From Dehalococcoidia bacterium (GTDB lineage: Bacteria > Chloroflexota > Dehalococcoidia > Lucifugimonadales > Lucifugimonadaceae), in NCBI GenBank assembly GCA_028285005.1, contig JANQQP010000015.1:124001-188000 (forward strand): a stretch of DNA of 64,000 nucleotides, given 5' to 3'. A model generated the notes under the pieces. It had not been told where the DNA came from. It saw only the letters and a program-made list of their open reading frames with translations, and made no database searches. The position numbers and the translations under genes are program-made. Of the stretch, positions 62,235-64,000 are shown piece by piece. The first letter of the stretch is position 1; each line of letters opens with the position of its first letter.

Positions 62235-63322
62235 CTGCTTGGCTCCGGGGATGGCGCAGGTTTGTCGTCTATGCCTTCACGGTCTCGCTTCATCCCATCG
62301 ACGAGCTTCCTCAGCGAAGAGCCGTCGGCGAGCAGCATGATCGCACCGAGCACAGTCACCGGCACCCAGAGGGCCACATGGACGGTCAGAGCAAATCCGG
62401 AAGCGTCGCCATTTGGCACGCCGACCGCAACCAGAGCGGCGGCGCCAAAGAAGTCGAACGGTCCCCAGCTCCCGGCGCTTGAGGGCAAGACGCCCGCCAG
62501 GTTCGCTGCCGCGGTGAACACCAGGATCACCGCTATCAACTCAACCTGCGACCCGAAGTAGGTATCCAGGTTGAAGCCGATCGAGATCAGGTAGTACATC
62601 GCCGCCTCAAACGCCCACACCGGCAGCGAGTACAGGAACACGATCGCCAGTGACTTCGGCGAATTCACAACCGTCAGTCCTTGCAGCAAGGACGCCGCCA
62701 GTCCCAGCGTTTTCGCCTGCCATCGCTCCGGCAGCGGTCCCGTCATTCGCGCAACGAACCGCAGCATCGCCTCCTGCGACACGACAGTGATGAGCACGAC
62801 CAGCGCGAGCACCGCGAGGAACGGAACGACGGCAACCACGACAAGCACCGGCGCTCCACCCGGCACCTCGTCCACGAAATCGCCGAACGCTCCCGTTGTA
62901 GGCAGGAATGCCCACGCCGCCGCAAGGAAAAACAGAAGCGCCAGAACGTCAGATGCTCTCTCGACGGCAACCGTTCCGAACGCACCGGCAGCGCTTACCG
63001 GCTCTCGCAGCGAAAGGTAGTAGGAGCGAAGCAACTCCCCAATCCTGACCGGGATCAGGTTGTTTGCCATGTATCCCACGACCACCACCGGATAGATCGC
63101 CCTGCGTGGCCGTCCGATCAGCGGCTTGAGCAGGAACTTCCATCGCATCGTCCGCGCCTGCACTGCCAGGAAGTAGAAGATCAGCGACGGCACTACCCAT
63201 GCGTAGTTGGCGTCCCGCATCACATCGCCAATCGTGTCGAAGTCGACGAAGAAGACTATGAAGATGGCCAGGAAGGCGGCGCTGCCTGCAAATCCGAGCC
63301 AGAATCCTCGTTGGCTGATCAA
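62231..63322 (-). CDS. Lysylphosphatidylglycerol synthase TM-region/flippase-like membrane protein
   Basis: 363 residues from TTG 63322 with about eight hydrophobic segments. Conserved spots are LAVQARTMRWKFLLKPL, GYMANNLIPVRIGELLRSYYL (NxxxPxRxGExxR, the family hallmark) and ANLAGVLPSSAGSWGPFDF. These flippase-like domains move lipid-linked molecules or belong to lipid-modifying enzymes. Cytoplasmic membrane. It sits between an Agl23-like gene and an FAD oxidoreductase, suggesting work on a lipid-linked sugar or isoprenoid. Confidence 0.85.
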   Translation of the reverse strand: MISQRGFWLGFAGSAAFLAIFIVFFVDFDTIGDVMRDANYAWVVPSLIFYFLAVQARTMRWKFLLKPLIGRPRRAIYPVVVVGYMANNLIPVRIGELLRSYYLSLREPVSAAGAFGTVAVERASDVLALLFFLAAAWAFLPTTGAFGDFVDEVPGGAPVLVVVAVVPFLAVLALVVLITVVSQEAMLRFVARMTGPLPERWQAKTLGLAASLLQGLTVVNSPKSLAIVFLYSLPVWAFEAAMYYLISIGFNLDTYFGSQVELIAVILVFTAAANLAGVLPSSAGSWGPFDFFGAAALVAVGVPNGDASGFALTVHVALWVPVTVLGAIMLLADGSSLRKLVDGMKRDREGIDDKPAPSPEPSS

Positions 63323-63446
63323 GCGGCTAGTCCTGGAAAAGCGTGACTCATGAAAGAAGACTGTCCACTGATGAAAGTCGAATCTGCGGCCAGACAGACT
63401 GAGCGGCTTCCGGGTGCGGCGCTCCGGTTTCGCTCAAGAAACACGA

Positions 63447-64000
63447 CTAGTTGAGTGGACTGAGGGGAAGAGAGTTGTTGAAGTACACGTACGAGTCTAC
63501 AGAACCTATCTCTCCCGAGAACTCTCTGTAGACGAAGAAATCGATCGATCCTCGCCACCTGTCGCGGTCCCAGATCGTGTCCCAGAACACCTTCGGCGTC
63601 AGGCCTCTGTAGTCCTCAGGGAACCACGCCCGGTGCTGGATCTTGCGGGGCTCCGTATACGCGTTCCTGTAGTCAGACTCCACCTTGCCGTTGTTGCGCT
63701 CATTGATCACGGCGATCTCCACGCCCTGCGCCGCCGAAGCGTCGTCCCTCGACAGGTCCTGGAACAGTGCGCCAGTGTTGTTGCGCAGATACCAGTGCCA
63801 GGGCCACGCGTACGAGTCCGCCGTGTCGATAGAGAGCGATATCGTCCGGCCTTCACCAGTCAAAGCGCCCGCCACCTCAATCTCGTTCGCCACCTGCCGA
63901 ATGTCCTGCGAAGTCTGCGTATAGACAAGGATCTCCTGCGGCACGTCCTGATGTACGAAGCTCGCGATCCAGCCGGCCCGGAAAGTGAACCCGAACATCA
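63447..64000 (-). CDS. Agl23/TIGR03663-like membrane protein, C-terminal part only
   Basis: The 5' end lies beyond the window. The visible 180 or so residues contain QEILVYTQTSQDIRQVANEI and SYAWPWHWYLRN, which resemble the C-terminal region of the flippase-associated Agl23 family (TIGR03663), polytopic proteins related to dolichol-mannose-type glycosyltransferases. A flippase-like gene follows on the same strand 125 bp on, in keeping with that idea. Assigned by motif resemblance only. Confidence 0.65.
   Translation of the reverse strand, partial: MFGFTFRAGWIASFVHQDVPQEILVYTQTSQDIRQVANEIEVAGALTGEGRTISLSIDTADSYAWPWHWYLRNNTGALFQDLSRDDASAAQGVEIAVINERNNGKVESDYRNAYTEPRKIQHRAWFPEDYRGLTPKVFWDTIWDRDRWRGSIDFFVYREFSGEIGSVDSYVYFNNSLPLSPLN

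Noticed and set aside
1..64000. CRISPR arrays and insertion-sequence transposases
   Set aside because: No regularly spaced short repeats with unique spacers and no transposase-like proteins were seen on either strand.

Overview
The window looks like chromosomal DNA from a fairly GC-rich, free-living bacterium. The gene mix (sulfatase, mandelate racemase/enolase-superfamily enzyme, RraA-like aldolase, TIM-barrel sugar isomerase, enoyl-CoA hydratase, several short-chain dehydrogenases, an Agl23/TIGR03663-like membrane protein, many small lipoproteins, frequent GTG/TTG starts) resembles environmental Chloroflexota such as SAR202 or other Dehalococcoidia-related lineages. That placement is inferred from gene content only; there is no rRNA here.

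Layout. 1-2689 (minus): MoxR ATPase, DUF58 protein and the start of a transglutaminase-type membrane protein. 3086-3940: tandem universal stress protein. 4141-7240: dhaK-dhaL followed by a YdjM-like membrane protein, a lipoprotein and a DUF1801 protein. 7241-12640 is an accessory stretch at a tRNA-Thr(CGT) locus. It holds a degraded tRNA 5' half, a hydrolase and an SDR, then a 51-bp exact copy of the tRNA 5' half, then an AT-rich 2.8-kb segment with a membrane-anchored HerA/DUF87-type ATPase and a tiny Cys-rich ORF, and finally the intact tRNA. 12912-27104 is mostly single-gene metabolism and membrane proteins (fumarase, enoyl-CoA hydratase, sugar isomerase, MFS carrier, enolase-superfamily dehydratase, DinB-like protein, CMD-like protein). 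27415-27680 carries tRNA-Arg(TCG) and tRNA-His(GTG). 27858-36281 has a sulfatase, RraA-like protein, PepA, an MBL-fold protein with mutated metal ligands, MtaB and a GNAT enzyme. 36591-41486 has fabF-recJ and an ABC-F ATPase. 41516-53179 is mostly minus strand: lipoprotein, HAD phosphatase, Lgt, VOC protein, MDR-like protein, UvrC, cytidylate-kinase-like protein, GNAT, XerC/D and DUF502, with a plus-strand amidohydrolase and an SRPBCC gene. 53360-64000 has a MerR/TipA-type regulator, an orphan peptide-type solute-binding lipoprotein, HisN-like phosphatase-SDR, LtrA, and a minus-strand cluster of Agl23-like protein, flippase-like membrane protein, FAD oxidoreductase and a broken TolB-like lipoprotein.

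How the genes fit together. Clear co-transcribed sets are moxR-DUF58-transglutaminase (ATGA overlap), dhaK-dhaL (2-bp gap), fabF-recJ, the HisN-like phosphatase and SDR, and the Agl23-like/flippase/FAD-oxidoreductase set (TTGA overlap). Most other genes stand alone with their own Shine-Dalgarno sequence. The sulfatase, dehydratase, isomerase, aldolase and dihydroxyacetone-kinase-type genes together suggest use of sulfated or unusual sugars and acids, but they do not form one pathway operon.

The most unusual material is the tRNA-Thr island with its lone membrane HerA-like ATPase, the decayed TolB-like gene sandwiched between the intact end and a 94%-identical duplicated end of the FAD oxidoreductase gene, and the metallo-beta-lactamase-fold protein lacking several metal ligands. 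I found no CRISPR array, IS transposase or integrase other than the housekeeping XerC/D-type recombinase.
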